DNA of 64,000 bases, taken from Pedobacter sp. AJM (GTDB lineage Bacteria > Bacteroidota > Bacteroidia > Sphingobacteriales > Sphingobacteriaceae). A model generated the notes under the pieces. The model was not told the DNA's origin, made no database searches, and saw only the letters and a program-made list of their open reading frames with translations. The first letter of the stretch is position 1. Every line of letters starts with the position of its first letter. Both the position numbers and the translations under genes were made by a program. Positions 16,640-25,622 of this stretch are shown piece by piece. The stretch is taken from the NCBI RefSeq assembly GCF_002197755.1, contig NZ_NHOT01000010.1, positions 209,409 to 273,408 on the forward strand, written 5' to 3'.

Positions 16640-16683
16640 AAACCAAAGATATGAATTTCTACTGCCGCCAAAAGTAATGTGCA

Positions 16684-16713
16684 TAAAAAAGCCTCCCGAA
16701 TATCAGGAGGCTT
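16684..16713 (-). terminator. Intrinsic terminator after the tatC-rpiB-M28 operon
   Basis: On the minus strand AAGCCTCC (16713-16706) pairs with GGAGGCTT (16696-16689) across 9 bases and is followed by a run of T. It lies 16 bases past the M28 peptidase stop. Confidence 0.85.
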
Positions 16714-16728
16714 GATTTTATGACTTTA

Positions 16729-18366
16729 TTATTTCTTAGGATTTCCTTTTCCATCTAAATCAACGGCTGGTCTTTTCGCACCATTAGCCAGTTCCCAGGC
16801 AGTGTAGTAAGTTAATTTTGCCCTTTTTGTCAATAGAGTGAAGTTAATCTTGCTAACTTCATCCCCCGGCCTGTGGTAATCCTGTTCCAGCATTCCGTCA
16901 TAATAGAAAATAATTGGAATACCCAGTTTAGCAAAGTTATAATGATCTGAACGGTAATAAATGCGCTGGGTATCCTGAGGATCATCATATTTATAATCCA
17001 GTTTCATTTTAGTATAAGTTGCATTTACCTGTTCACTTAACTTACCTAAATCAGAACTCAACATTTTTGAACCTACAGAATAAATATAATTGGCAGAATC
17101 AGGTTTTCCAAGATACTCCTCACCGATACGGCCAATCATATCTGTATTTAAATCTGCAATGGTATTCTCTACCGGAAAAACAGGATGTTGCGAGTACCAA
17201 TCAGAACCCCACAAACCTTTTTCTTCTCCTACTACGGTCATAAATAAAATGCTCCGTTTCGGGCCTTTACCTGCTTTTTTTGCATCAGTAAATGCTTTAG
17301 CCATTAAAAGAACACCAGTGGTGCCTGATCCGTCATCATCTGCGCCGTTATTAATTTTGTCTGGCCCTTCTACTTCAGGTGTAATTCCAATATGATCGTA
17401 ATGACCGGTTAATACCAGCACTTCTTTTTTAAGTTTAGGATCAGAACCTTCTAAATAACCCAACACGTTTTCTCCACGAACAGCCATTCCTTTTTTCATT
17501 GCACTTGCAGAAAGGGCAACATTGATGGTTTGAGATGCTGGTTTTGTTGTTTCAGCTGTCTTTTTCTGAAAAGCATCAACAGAAGTATTTGCCGCTTTTA
17601 AAATTTCATTTGCAGTAGCTGTGGAAATGCTGATGATAGTAAAAGGGTTTTGTTTTTTCATGCGCTCTACCACTTCTTCTGTTCTCATTATCACTTGGCC
17701 CGCTTCATAGGCTGCTTTGCGTTCCGGAGAGATCTGATCAACAGCAGGGTCAATTACAATTACTGCTTTTGCCTTATTTTGGGCCAGGTAATTTAATTTT
17801 TTTTGCCTCGCCATCATGGCCGCGCGTCTGTCTGTTTTATCCGTAGCTTTCAAAGTTGGGTCTCCCGATCCAAAAATCATCACGACTTTGCCTTCAATGT
17901 TAAGGCCATCATATTCGTTAAAACCATCTTTAGAAATTCCATAACCTGCAAAAACAACTTCATCTGCACTGAAAGTGAAGCCATTTAAACCTACGGCATT
18001 ACTGGTAATCAGATAATCTTTGTATGCTTGTTTTGGCTGTCCGTTGATGGTGAACATACTTTCACTAACCACATAACTGGCAAGGTCAATTTTCTGGAAG
18101 TAACTGCCGTCAACCGGTCCTTTTAATCCGATTGATTTAAAATAATCGCGAATGTAATCTGCAGCCATCCAGGCACCTTTTTTTCCGGTTTCCCGTCCTT
18201 CATATGCATCAGAAGCTAAAACAGAAAGGTGTTTGAATGCCGTTTCAGGATTAATAGCCTTGCTGAATCTGATGGCATCTTTGTTTGGTACCAGTGGTTT
18301 AACTTGTGCAAAGCAGGAAACACTAAGTAGTGAGGCTAGCCCAAGGGTTAAAAATCTTTTATTCAT
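16729..18366 (-). CDS. Exported M28 family aminopeptidase with PA domain
   Basis: A signal peptide (MNKRFLTLGLASLLSVSCFA) is followed by a protease-associated insert (about 120-290, VVFAGYGISKDGFNEYDGL). The M28 catalytic domain has all zinc residues: TGHYDHIG, NNGADDDGSGTTG, VVGEEKGLWGS, NTDMIGR and YRSDHYNF. It therefore should be an active periplasmic or secreted aminopeptidase of 545 residues. It is the last gene of tatC-rpiB-M28, 30 bases after rpiB, and has its own terminator. Confidence 0.92.
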   Translation of the reverse strand: MNKRFLTLGLASLLSVSCFAQVKPLVPNKDAIRFSKAINPETAFKHLSVLASDAYEGRETGKKGAWMAADYIRDYFKSIGLKGPVDGSYFQKIDLASYVVSESMFTINGQPKQAYKDYLITSNAVGLNGFTFSADEVVFAGYGISKDGFNEYDGLNIEGKVVMIFGSGDPTLKATDKTDRRAAMMARQKKLNYLAQNKAKAVIVIDPAVDQISPERKAAYEAGQVIMRTEEVVERMKKQNPFTIISISTATANEILKAANTSVDAFQKKTAETTKPASQTINVALSASAMKKGMAVRGENVLGYLEGSDPKLKKEVLVLTGHYDHIGITPEVEGPDKINNGADDDGSGTTGVLLMAKAFTDAKKAGKGPKRSILFMTVVGEEKGLWGSDWYSQHPVFPVENTIADLNTDMIGRIGEEYLGKPDSANYIYSVGSKMLSSDLGKLSEQVNATYTKMKLDYKYDDPQDTQRIYYRSDHYNFAKLGIPIIFYYDGMLEQDYHRPGDEVSKINFTLLTKRAKLTYYTAWELANGAKRPAVDLDGKGNPKK

Positions 18367-18396
18367 TATGGGTAATGGTTAGTTGAGTGAATAGGG

Positions 18397-18840
18397 TTAA
18401 CATGAAATTTTTTCAATTCTGTTTTGATGACGGCCGCCTTCAAATGCAGTATTTAAAAAAGTGTTGGTGATTTCTTTGGCCTGTGCTATTGAAACAAATC
18501 TGGCTGGGATACATAAGATGTTGGCATTGTTATGCTTTCGAACCAAAGCGGCCACTTCATTCTCCCAGCATAAGCCGGCCCTGATTCCGTTATGTTTATT
18601 CGCGGTAATGGCCACACCATTTGCAGAACCGCAAAGCAGTATGCCATAAGTAAATTCGCCTTTTTCTACCGAGGAGGCCAGGGGGTGTGCAAAGTCAGGA
18701 TAATCAACTGAAACAGCAGAATGTGGTCCAAAATCTTTTACTTCATAATCTTTTAGAAAATCCTTAAGTATTTCCTTGTATTCAAAGCCTGCATGATCAC
18801 CTCCAATGGCGATTTTAATTTTAGTCTCAGACATGTTCAA
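18397..18840 (-). CDS. rpiB: Ribose 5-phosphate isomerase B
   Basis: RpiB interconverts ribose 5-phosphate and ribulose 5-phosphate in the pentose phosphate pathway. GGDHAGFEYKE near the N-terminus, GILLCGSANGVAITANKHNGIRAG (with the catalytic Cys) and the closing NRIEKI segment are typical, and 147 residues is the family size. The third codon is a second Met and could be the true start. The gene sits between tatC (39 bases) and the M28 peptidase, an order common in Bacteroidota. Confidence 0.95.
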   Translation of the reverse strand: MNMSETKIKIAIGGDHAGFEYKEILKDFLKDYEVKDFGPHSAVSVDYPDFAHPLASSVEKGEFTYGILLCGSANGVAITANKHNGIRAGLCWENEVAALVRKHNNANILCIPARFVSIAQAKEITNTFLNTAFEGGRHQNRIEKISC

Positions 18841-18879
18841 ATTTATACAGAATTATAAAATCTGTTCGTAATGTTTTTG

Positions 18880-19764
18880 TTAGTTAGCATAGAAAGCAGC
18901 ATCTGCTTTTTTCTTCTTTCTTTCGATGTATGCAGATACGAAAATACTTAATTCATATAATAAGAATAAAGGCGTGGCCACAATCAGCATCGTCATGATA
19001 TCCGGAGTTGGCGTTACAATGGCAGCTATAATCAGAATAATCACGGCGGCATATCTTCTGCTTGATCTCATCAGTTTAGGCGTCATTAATCCCAATTTCG
19101 ATAAAATGAAAATAATGACCGGAAGCTCGAAAATGATACCTGTTCCTAAAGTTAATGTGGCAACAGAAGAAAGATAAGAATCTACGGTAAAAGTATTTTT
19201 AATTTCTGCACTTACGGTATAGCCTGTTAGGAAATTAACCGAAAGCGGACAAACCACGAAATAGCCGAAAAGAATACCAATGATAAACAGGATGGATGCG
19301 AAAAAGACAAATCCGCTGGCAGATTTCCGTTCATTATCGTGTAGCGCTGGTTTAATGAAACGCCAGATTTCCCAGAGAAGATAGGGGAAGCCTGCAATAA
19401 TGCCACACATTACGCACACATTGAGCTGCAGATTAAACTGACCAGCCATTTCAGTATTGATAATCTCACCATTAATTTTAGTGATACACATATCTTTACC
19501 GAGTGAAGGAAAATTTTCAACCAGTTTGCACATCATTCTATAGGTCCAGAAATCAGGTTTTTTAGGTCCGAAAATAACTTTGTCTAAAATTTCTTCATTG
19601 AAATAGAAGGCGATACCTGTAAATACACCAATGGCAATTACGGCTCTGATTAAATGTTTACGGAGTACATCAAGGTGATCAAAAAAAGACATTTCTGCTT
19701 CCAGTGTTGTTCCTTTTTGCCCGATTGCTTTGCGTAGGGATGTTTTTTCTGTAGTGTCGCTCAT
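18880..19764 (-). CDS. tatC: Twin-arginine translocase subunit TatC
   Basis: TatC is the six-helix membrane receptor for twin-arginine signal peptides. The conserved N-terminal MSFFDHLDVLRKHLIRAV, the FPYLLWEIWRFIKPAL segment, the periplasmic loop with VNFL and the FELPVIIFILSKLGL helix are all present. The protein has 294 residues. It is the first gene of tatC-rpiB-M28. No tatA is adjacent. Confidence 0.95.
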   Translation of the reverse strand: MSDTTEKTSLRKAIGQKGTTLEAEMSFFDHLDVLRKHLIRAVIAIGVFTGIAFYFNEEILDKVIFGPKKPDFWTYRMMCKLVENFPSLGKDMCITKINGEIINTEMAGQFNLQLNVCVMCGIIAGFPYLLWEIWRFIKPALHDNERKSASGFVFFASILFIIGILFGYFVVCPLSVNFLTGYTVSAEIKNTFTVDSYLSSVATLTLGTGIIFELPVIIFILSKLGLMTPKLMRSSRRYAAVIILIIAAIVTPTPDIMTMLIVATPLFLLYELSIFVSAYIERKKKKADAAFYAN

Positions 19765-19769
19765 GTTGA

Positions 19770-19807
19770 AAACAAAAATACCATTCTAAATGAATAGAAT
19801 GGTATTT
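19770..19807 (-). terminator. Intrinsic terminator after accC
   Basis: AAATACCATTCT (19776-19787) pairs perfectly with AGAATGGTATTT (19796-19807) around 8 bases; on the minus strand a T-rich run follows. It separates the fatty-acid cluster from tatC. Confidence 0.8.
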
Positions 19808-19834
19808 ACGTGTTAAATATAGAAATAGTTTATA

Positions 19835-21175
19835 TTATTCTGCAAATTCAAATGTTTCCATGAATTTAGTGGTGAAATTTCCTGCTCTGAAATTAGGGTC
19901 TTTCATCAATTGTAAATGGAATGGGATGGTGGTTTTGATCCCTTCGATTACAAATTCACCTAAAGCACGTTCCATTGTGCAAATGGCTTCTTCGCGGGTT
20001 TGTGCCACACAAATCAGTTTTGCAATCATTGAATCGTAATTTGAAGGAATAGAATAACCAGCATAAACGTGGGTATCTACCCGAACACCATGTCCACCTG
20101 GTGAATGGAAGTTCGTAATCCTTCCAGGTGAAGGACGGAAGTTATTTGCAGGATCTTCGGCATTGATCCGGCATTCAATGGCATGCATGTCAGGGAAATA
20201 ATTTTTACCTGATATTGGAATTCCGGCAGCCACTTTAATTTGTTCTTTGATTAAATCGAAGTTAATGACTTCTTCAGTTACCGGATGCTCTACCTGGATA
20301 CGTGTATTCATTTCCATAAAATAGAAGTTACGGTGTTTATCAACCAAAAATTCGATTGTACCGGCACCTTCATAATTTACAGCCTGTGCACCTTTGATGG
20401 CTGCTTCACCCATTCTTACACGAAGTTCTTCCGTCATAAATGGTGATGGAGATTCTTCCACTAATTTCTGGTGACGGCGTTGAATAGAACAATCACGTTC
20501 TGACAAGTGACAGGCTTTGCCAAACTGGTCACCAATAATCTGGATTTCAATGTGACGGGGATCTTCAATATATTTTTCCAAATACAAACCATCATTACCA
20601 AATGCAGCTCCAGATTCCTGACGTGCACTATCCCATGCATTTTCGAAATCTTCATCTTTCCAAACTACGCGCATTCCACGGCCACCACCACCGGCAGTAG
20701 CTTTTAAAATAACCGGATAACCCATTTCGTTGGCAATAGCTATACCTTCTCTAACACTGGTAAGTAAGCCTTCTGATCCCGGAATAGTTGGTACACCTGC
20801 AATTTTCATCGTTTCTTTTGCAGAAGCTTTATCGCCCATCCCGTTAATTTGCTCTGGTGTGGCACCAATAAATTTGATGTTGTATTCACGGCAAATGTTA
20901 GAAAACTTAGCATTTTCTGACAGGAAACCGTAACCCGGATGTATGGCATCAGCGTTGGTTAATTCTGCGGCCGATATGATATTTGGAATATTTAAATAAG
21001 AATCTTTACTTGGTGGAGGACCAATACAAACAGCCTCATCAGCAAAACGTACATGTAAACTTTCGCGATCGGCGGTAGAGTAAACAGCAACTGTTTTGAT
21101 GCCCATTTCCTTACAGGTACGGATAATGCGTAATGCAATTTCCCCTCTGTTGGCAATCAGTATTTTTTTAAACAT
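19835..21175 (-). CDS. accC: Acetyl-CoA carboxylase, biotin carboxylase subunit
   Basis: AccC carboxylates biotin on AccB using ATP and bicarbonate, the first half of malonyl-CoA synthesis. KKILIANRGEIALRIIR, the ATP-grasp loop TAGGGGRGMR, the catalytic EMNTRIQVEHPVTE and INAEDP are intact. The frame is open for 20 more codons upstream, but MFKKILIANRGE is the conserved N-terminus, so the ATG at 21175 is used (446 residues). It follows accB by 97 bases and ends the cluster at a terminator. Confidence 0.95.
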   Translation of the reverse strand: MFKKILIANRGEIALRIIRTCKEMGIKTVAVYSTADRESLHVRFADEAVCIGPPPSKDSYLNIPNIISAAELTNADAIHPGYGFLSENAKFSNICREYNIKFIGATPEQINGMGDKASAKETMKIAGVPTIPGSEGLLTSVREGIAIANEMGYPVILKATAGGGGRGMRVVWKDEDFENAWDSARQESGAAFGNDGLYLEKYIEDPRHIEIQIIGDQFGKACHLSERDCSIQRRHQKLVEESPSPFMTEELRVRMGEAAIKGAQAVNYEGAGTIEFLVDKHRNFYFMEMNTRIQVEHPVTEEVINFDLIKEQIKVAAGIPISGKNYFPDMHAIECRINAEDPANNFRPSPGRITNFHSPGGHGVRVDTHVYAGYSIPSNYDSMIAKLICVAQTREEAICTMERALGEFVIEGIKTTIPFHLQLMKDPNFRAGNFTTKFMETFEFAE

Positions 21176-21272
21176 AATTTTTAATTTAGGATTACACAGA
21201 TTTAAACGATTACACCGGTTTAACTGTATGATCAAAAATCTGTGAAATCAAATTAATCTGTGAAATCAGCTT

Positions 21273-21752
21273 CTAAATAGGTTCTACTAAAAATAATGGT
21301 TGATCATATTCTACCGGAGATGCATTATCAACCAGGATTTTAACGATACGACCTGAAACTTCACTTTCAATTTCATTAAAAAGCTTCATTGCCTCAATGA
21401 TACAAACAACCTTACCAATGCCAACCTCATCGCCAACATTTACAAACATTGGTTTTTCGGGACTTGCTGAACGGTAAAAAGTACCAATCATCGGAGATTT
21501 AATCGTAATATATTTTGATGCATCTTCTTCAGCAGCTGGAACAGCAGGTGTTGCTGCAACCGGAGCGGTAGGAGCCGTAGCAACCGGAGCTGCTGCCTGT
21601 ACAAGCGGTGCTTGTGGTACGGTAGCATGCACAACTGTTGGTGCCTGGTTTGTTTTAATCGTAATCTTGAAGTTTTCCTGCTCAATAGCAACTTCGTTTA
21701 CTCCAGAACGAGAAACAAATTTAATCAGTTCCTGTATTTGTTTGATATCCAT
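21273..21752 (-). CDS. accB: Acetyl-CoA carboxylase, biotin carboxyl carrier protein
   Basis: The N-terminal MDIKQIQELIKFVSRSGV domain is joined by an Ala/Pro/Val-rich linker (about residues 37-78) to the biotinyl domain. That domain has VVCIIEAMKLFNEIES, where the Lys of EAMK carries biotin. The length is 159 residues, normal for the family. It precedes accC and follows fabH by 113 bases, a gap that includes a GACT-rich short repeat. Confidence 0.95.
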   Translation of the reverse strand: MDIKQIQELIKFVSRSGVNEVAIEQENFKITIKTNQAPTVVHATVPQAPLVQAAAPVATAPTAPVAATPAVPAAEEDASKYITIKSPMIGTFYRSASPEKPMFVNVGDEVGIGKVVCIIEAMKLFNEIESEVSGRIVKILVDNASPVEYDQPLFLVEPI

Positions 21753-21865
21753 TTTTTAATCCTTGTTATGTAAAAAATAGTGTATAATGAATTAACTAAG
21801 TTATACTTTTTTTGTTTTAAATTTTATAGTTAACAGACTGAAGACTTTCGACTTCCGGCTGAGGA

Positions 21866-22864
21866 CTAGTTCGAATCGTAAGCCCATTTGAGGTAAATTG
21901 ATCCCCATGTAAAACCACCACCAAAAGCAGCCAAAACGATGTTATCGCCTTTTTTTAACCTGCTTTCCCATTCCCATAAGCACAATGGAATGGTACCATT
22001 GGTGGTATTTCCGTAACGCTCAATATTGATCATTACTTTATCGGTAGTAACCCCCATGCGGTTTGCGGTCGCATCAATAATCCGTTTGTTTGCCTGGTGC
22101 GGAACCAACCATGCCACATCTTCAGCCGTTAAATTATTGCGTTCCATAATTTCAGCAGCAACATCTGCCATATTGGTTACGGCAAATTTGAATACTGTAG
22201 GGCCCTCCTGGTGGGCGTAATGTAATTTAGCATCAATGCTTTCATGCGTGGCCGGCTGAACAGAACCTCCTGCTTTCATGCCCAGGAAATCTCTTCCAGC
22301 ACCATCTGTTCTAAGAATGGAATCCTGAACACCCAGGCCTTCTTCATTAGGCTCCAGTAGTGCGCAACCACAACCATCACCAAAGATGATGCAGGTGGTA
22401 CGGTCTTCATAATTGATAATGGATGACATTTTATCGCCACCAACAACCAAAACTTTTTTATGTCTTCCAGATTCTACAAAAGATGCACCAGTTGCTAAAC
22501 CGAAGATAAAACCAGAACATGCTGCCTGTAAATCGTAACCCCAGGCGTTAGTGGCACCAATTTTATCGGCTAACACATTGGCTGTCGCCGGAAAAGTAAA
22601 ATCAGGTGTTGTCGTGCAAAAAATAATCAGTTCAATTTCCTTTGCATCTATTCCCCTTTTCTTAAGCAGGCCATTTACGGCATGAACTGCCATATCTGAT
22701 GTACCTAAGCCTTCGCCCTTTAAAATTCTACGTTCCTTAATACCCGTTCTGCTCGTAATCCATTCATCAGAGGTATCAACCATGGTTTCTAACTCTTCAT
22801 TGGTGAGCACATAGTCTGGAACGTAACCATTTACTGCTGTAATAGCAGCATGAATTTTACTCAT
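21866..22864 (-). CDS. fabH: Beta-ketoacyl-ACP synthase III
   Basis: FabH starts fatty-acid synthesis by condensing acyl-CoA with malonyl-ACP. The catalytic triad is clear: C116 in QAACSGF, H256 in VPHQANKRI and N286 in YGNTTNGTIP. The length of 332 residues is typical. The position between plsX (17 bases) and accB makes this the housekeeping copy; a second paralogue is at 29037. Confidence 0.95.
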   Translation of the reverse strand: MSKIHAAITAVNGYVPDYVLTNEELETMVDTSDEWITSRTGIKERRILKGEGLGTSDMAVHAVNGLLKKRGIDAKEIELIIFCTTTPDFTFPATANVLADKIGATNAWGYDLQAACSGFIFGLATGASFVESGRHKKVLVVGGDKMSSIINYEDRTTCIIFGDGCGCALLEPNEEGLGVQDSILRTDGAGRDFLGMKAGGSVQPATHESIDAKLHYAHQEGPTVFKFAVTNMADVAAEIMERNNLTAEDVAWLVPHQANKRIIDATANRMGVTTDKVMINIERYGNTTNGTIPLCLWEWESRLKKGDNIVLAAFGGGFTWGSIYLKWAYDSN

Positions 22865-22881
22865 TTTAAGAATTTTTTTTA

Positions 22882-23820
22882 TTATTTAAATGCCATTCTA
22901 ATTTTTTCTACCAATCCTGTGGTAATCATTTCCCGGGATTGAAGAACCATATTTTTAACAGCCAGCGGGCTGGAAATTCCATGTCCGATAACAACAGGAG
23001 CATTAACACCTAAAACCGGACTTCCGCCATACTGTTCGTAGTTAAACCGGTCAAAAAATTCATCTTTTAATCCCTTTTTGATGGTGATCACGTAGAAAGA
23101 TTCTGCCAGTTTAAGCATAACATTTCCGGTAAAGCCATCGCAAACAATTACATCTGATTTATCATTAAAGAGATCCCTTCCTTCTACATTACCTACAAAA
23201 TTAAACAAACTGGTCTCTTTCATCAGTGGAAATGTAGCCATACTGAGCATATTCCCTTTTTCATCTTCCTCACCAATGTTCATTAAGGCCACTCTCGGAT
23301 GATCTATTCTAAATAAATTTTCAGCGTATAGGCTGCCTAAAACGCCAAACTGCAATAAGATATCTGGCTTACAATCTGCATTGGCGCCAACATCCAATAA
23401 CAAGCCTGTACCGCCTTTAAGTTTTGGGAGTATGGAACATAAACATGGGCGGATAATGCCCGGAATGGTTTTAACGCTAAATACAGCGCCAACCAGCATT
23501 GCCCCAGAATTACCTGCACTGGCGAATGAATCGATTTTACCCTCTTTTAAAAGGTTAAAACCAACTGCAATGCTCGAATTTGGTTTCTGAACAATTGCTT
23601 TGGTGGGATGTTCGCCCATACCAATAACTTCATCAGTATGAACGTATTCAAAATGATCCGGATTAAAGCCTTCTTCAGCGAGAATGGGTTTAATCTGTTC
23701 GGTATCACCGATAAGAACAATATGTTCTCCGGCGTTTAGCGATTGATGAGCTGCTATTGCTCCCAAAACGATTGCTTTGGGAGCATAGTCTCCGCCCATT
23801 ATGTCGAGGCCTATTTTCAT
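22882..23820 (-). CDS. plsX: Phosphate acyltransferase PlsX
   Basis: PlsX makes acyl-phosphate from acyl-ACP for phospholipid synthesis. MKIGLDIMGGDYAPKAIVLG, SFASAGNSGAMLVGA, LLDVGANADCKP, LMNIGEEDEKGN and VCDGFTGNVMLKLAES are characteristic. The protein has 312 residues. It lies directly before fabH and 100 bases after rpmF, in the classic rpmF-plsX-fabH order. Confidence 0.95.
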   Translation of the reverse strand: MKIGLDIMGGDYAPKAIVLGAIAAHQSLNAGEHIVLIGDTEQIKPILAEEGFNPDHFEYVHTDEVIGMGEHPTKAIVQKPNSSIAVGFNLLKEGKIDSFASAGNSGAMLVGAVFSVKTIPGIIRPCLCSILPKLKGGTGLLLDVGANADCKPDILLQFGVLGSLYAENLFRIDHPRVALMNIGEEDEKGNMLSMATFPLMKETSLFNFVGNVEGRDLFNDKSDVIVCDGFTGNVMLKLAESFYVITIKKGLKDEFFDRFNYEQYGGSPVLGVNAPVVIGHGISSPLAVKNMVLQSREMITTGLVEKIRMAFK

Positions 23821-23920
23821 CGAAAAAATCTGTTTGTGTTAAGTTAGGTTCAATCCTAAATTTTCAGTGGACTAAGGTATGACTAAAGCCGCTGAAAACA
23901 CAAACAATTTCTTAAGAAAA

Positions 23921-24112
23921 TTACCCGATTTGAGTATTTTCGATAACCAATTTACCGTTATAGTATAGGTTACCATCAACGTTGTATGCACGGTGAGGTA
24001 CGTGAATAGCACCTGTTGCTGCGCAAGTTGCCAAAGAAGGTGTCACTGCTTTGTAGTGTGTTCTTCTTTTATTTTTTCTCTGTTTCGAGATTTTCCGTTT
24101 TGGATGTGCCAT
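23921..24112 (-). CDS. rpmF: 50S ribosomal protein L32
   Basis: The small basic protein of 63 residues begins MAHPKRKISKQRKNKRRTHY, the L32 signature, then ATCAATGAIHVPHRA. No zinc-binding Cys quartet is present, so it is the zinc-independent form. It lies 15 bases after DUF177, as in most bacteria. Confidence 0.96.
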   Translation of the reverse strand: MAHPKRKISKQRKNKRRTHYKAVTPSLATCAATGAIHVPHRAYNVDGNLYYNGKLVIENTQIG

Positions 24113-24127
24113 TGGTGTATAATCTAA

Positions 24128-24658
24128 TTATTTTTTTAACTTATTAAGGGCTTCCCAACGTGGGTCGCTTGTTTGTTCATTTTCTTCTGCCTGCTTATCA
24201 ATAGAGAGTTGCGCTAAGTGATCAATCATTTCCTGATCACACTCTTTATCTGCCTGCTCGCAGTTTTTGATATAAGGTACAGAAACGTTAATCATTTCGT
24301 ATAATGGACCTGATATATCAATCTCAGAATCTTTACGGCTTAGCGAAATGATTTCTTCGTCATCGCTTTCCAGCTCATCTCCTGCAAATTTTACGATTTG
24401 TCTTTCGTATAAGTTAACCGGGTAAGCAAATTCCGATAAGCATTTATCGCAATCTAAATTTAATGTTCCAATGACCTTAAATTTTAAGAGTAACATGGTC
24501 TCTTGCTTATCAAGTTCCAGGTTAACCTTTAAATTACCACTTTTAATTAACGAATACTCAAAAGCATTAAAAAAACGGTCATCAAGCTCATAATCAAACT
24601 GATGAGTTCCCAATTTTAGTCCGGTAAACGGTATAGAAAATTGTTTTAATGGGTTCAA
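24128..24658 (-). CDS. DUF177 (YceD) family protein
   Basis: DUF177 proteins lie upstream of rpmF in most bacteria and are implicated in 23S rRNA or ribosome maturation. The LDCDKCLSEF motif (CxxC) and the acidic stretch that follows (DELESDDEE) fit. A second Cys pair, NCEQADKEC, lies further on. The length is 176 residues. It starts a compact unit running through rpmF to accC. Confidence 0.9.
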   Translation of the reverse strand: MNPLKQFSIPFTGLKLGTHQFDYELDDRFFNAFEYSLIKSGNLKVNLELDKQETMLLLKFKVIGTLNLDCDKCLSEFAYPVNLYERQIVKFAGDELESDDEEIISLSRKDSEIDISGPLYEMINVSVPYIKNCEQADKECDQEMIDHLAQLSIDKQAEENEQTSDPRWEALNKLKK

Positions 24659-24732
24659 AGTACTGTAAAATTTTAGCCTGCAAATGTATGGATAAAATAA
24701 TTAGATAAAAAATGTTTTTTAAAAATTGTTAT

Positions 24733-25569
24733 CTATTTAAAAACCATTTCCTTATTATTTCTGCTCCACTCACTCCATGATCCCACATAAAGCTTAGCCA
24801 TTGGTAATCCGGCATAATCCAAAGCAAGTAGTGTATGGCAGGCGGTGATACCGGAGCCACAGTGTACAATCACATTTTCAGATTTAATGTTAGCCAGGGC
24901 TTTACTGTATTTAGCTTTAAGTTTTTCAGGTGGAAGGAAAAATCCTTCAGCATCTAAATTCTCAGTAAAAGGAATATTTACCGCACCCGGAATATGCCCT
25001 GCAAGGGTATCAATGGGTTCTGTTAAGCCTGCATAACGGTTAGCATCACGTACATCAATAACCAGGTGGCCGGCTGTTTTTGCCACTGCTTCCACTTCGG
25101 CCATATCTGATAAGGGGAGAGTCCAGGCATCCGCTTCGTACGCATCAGCAGTCCTTGGGGTTGCTACCTTATTTGTTGTTGGAAAACCAGCCTTTACCGC
25201 TGCCTGAAATCCACCATCTATCACCTGAACTTTTTCATGGCCGATTGCACGGAGCATCCACCAGAGCCTGGCAGCTGCATTGCCACCATTCTTATCGTCA
25301 TAAACAATAACATGACTATTCTTGCTGATGCCGAATTTTTGCAACACCTGAGCAAATTGTTTAACATCAGGTAATGGATGACGGCCACCTTTAGCGAAGT
25401 CACCGATATTCGCCAAATCTTCGTTTACATCTGCAAAAAGCGCACCCGCCAAATGTTGTTCCACGTATCGTGCTTTTGAACCTGCACTGGCATCAATAAT
25501 GATAATATCATTGTTAGCCCTAAGCGAGGCTAAAGCAGCTGGATGTATAATTGGAGGTAATTTTGACAT
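24733..25569 (-). CDS. Sulfurtransferase, 3-mercaptopyruvate/thiosulfate type
   Basis: Two rhodanese domains (about 10-130 and 155-275). The first is inactive, and the second has the active loop HCGSGITACH with catalytic C237. The CGSG[IV]T form of the loop is the mercaptopyruvate sulfurtransferase type. DGGFQAAVKAGFP and AGHIPGAVNIPF are also typical. The length is 278 residues. It lies between pdxA and DUF177 with gaps of 53 and 74 bases, so it may be carried on the same transcript. Confidence 0.9.
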   Translation of the reverse strand: MSKLPPIIHPAALASLRANNDIIIIDASAGSKARYVEQHLAGALFADVNEDLANIGDFAKGGRHPLPDVKQFAQVLQKFGISKNSHVIVYDDKNGGNAAARLWWMLRAIGHEKVQVIDGGFQAAVKAGFPTTNKVATPRTADAYEADAWTLPLSDMAEVEAVAKTAGHLVIDVRDANRYAGLTEPIDTLAGHIPGAVNIPFTENLDAEGFFLPPEKLKAKYSKALANIKSENVIVHCGSGITACHTLLALDYAGLPMAKLYVGSWSEWSRNNKEMVFK

Positions 25570-25622
25570 GGTTTTCTTCTTTTGATTAAACCTATAGTGT
25601 TTCTAAAGCCTGAAAGGTTCGC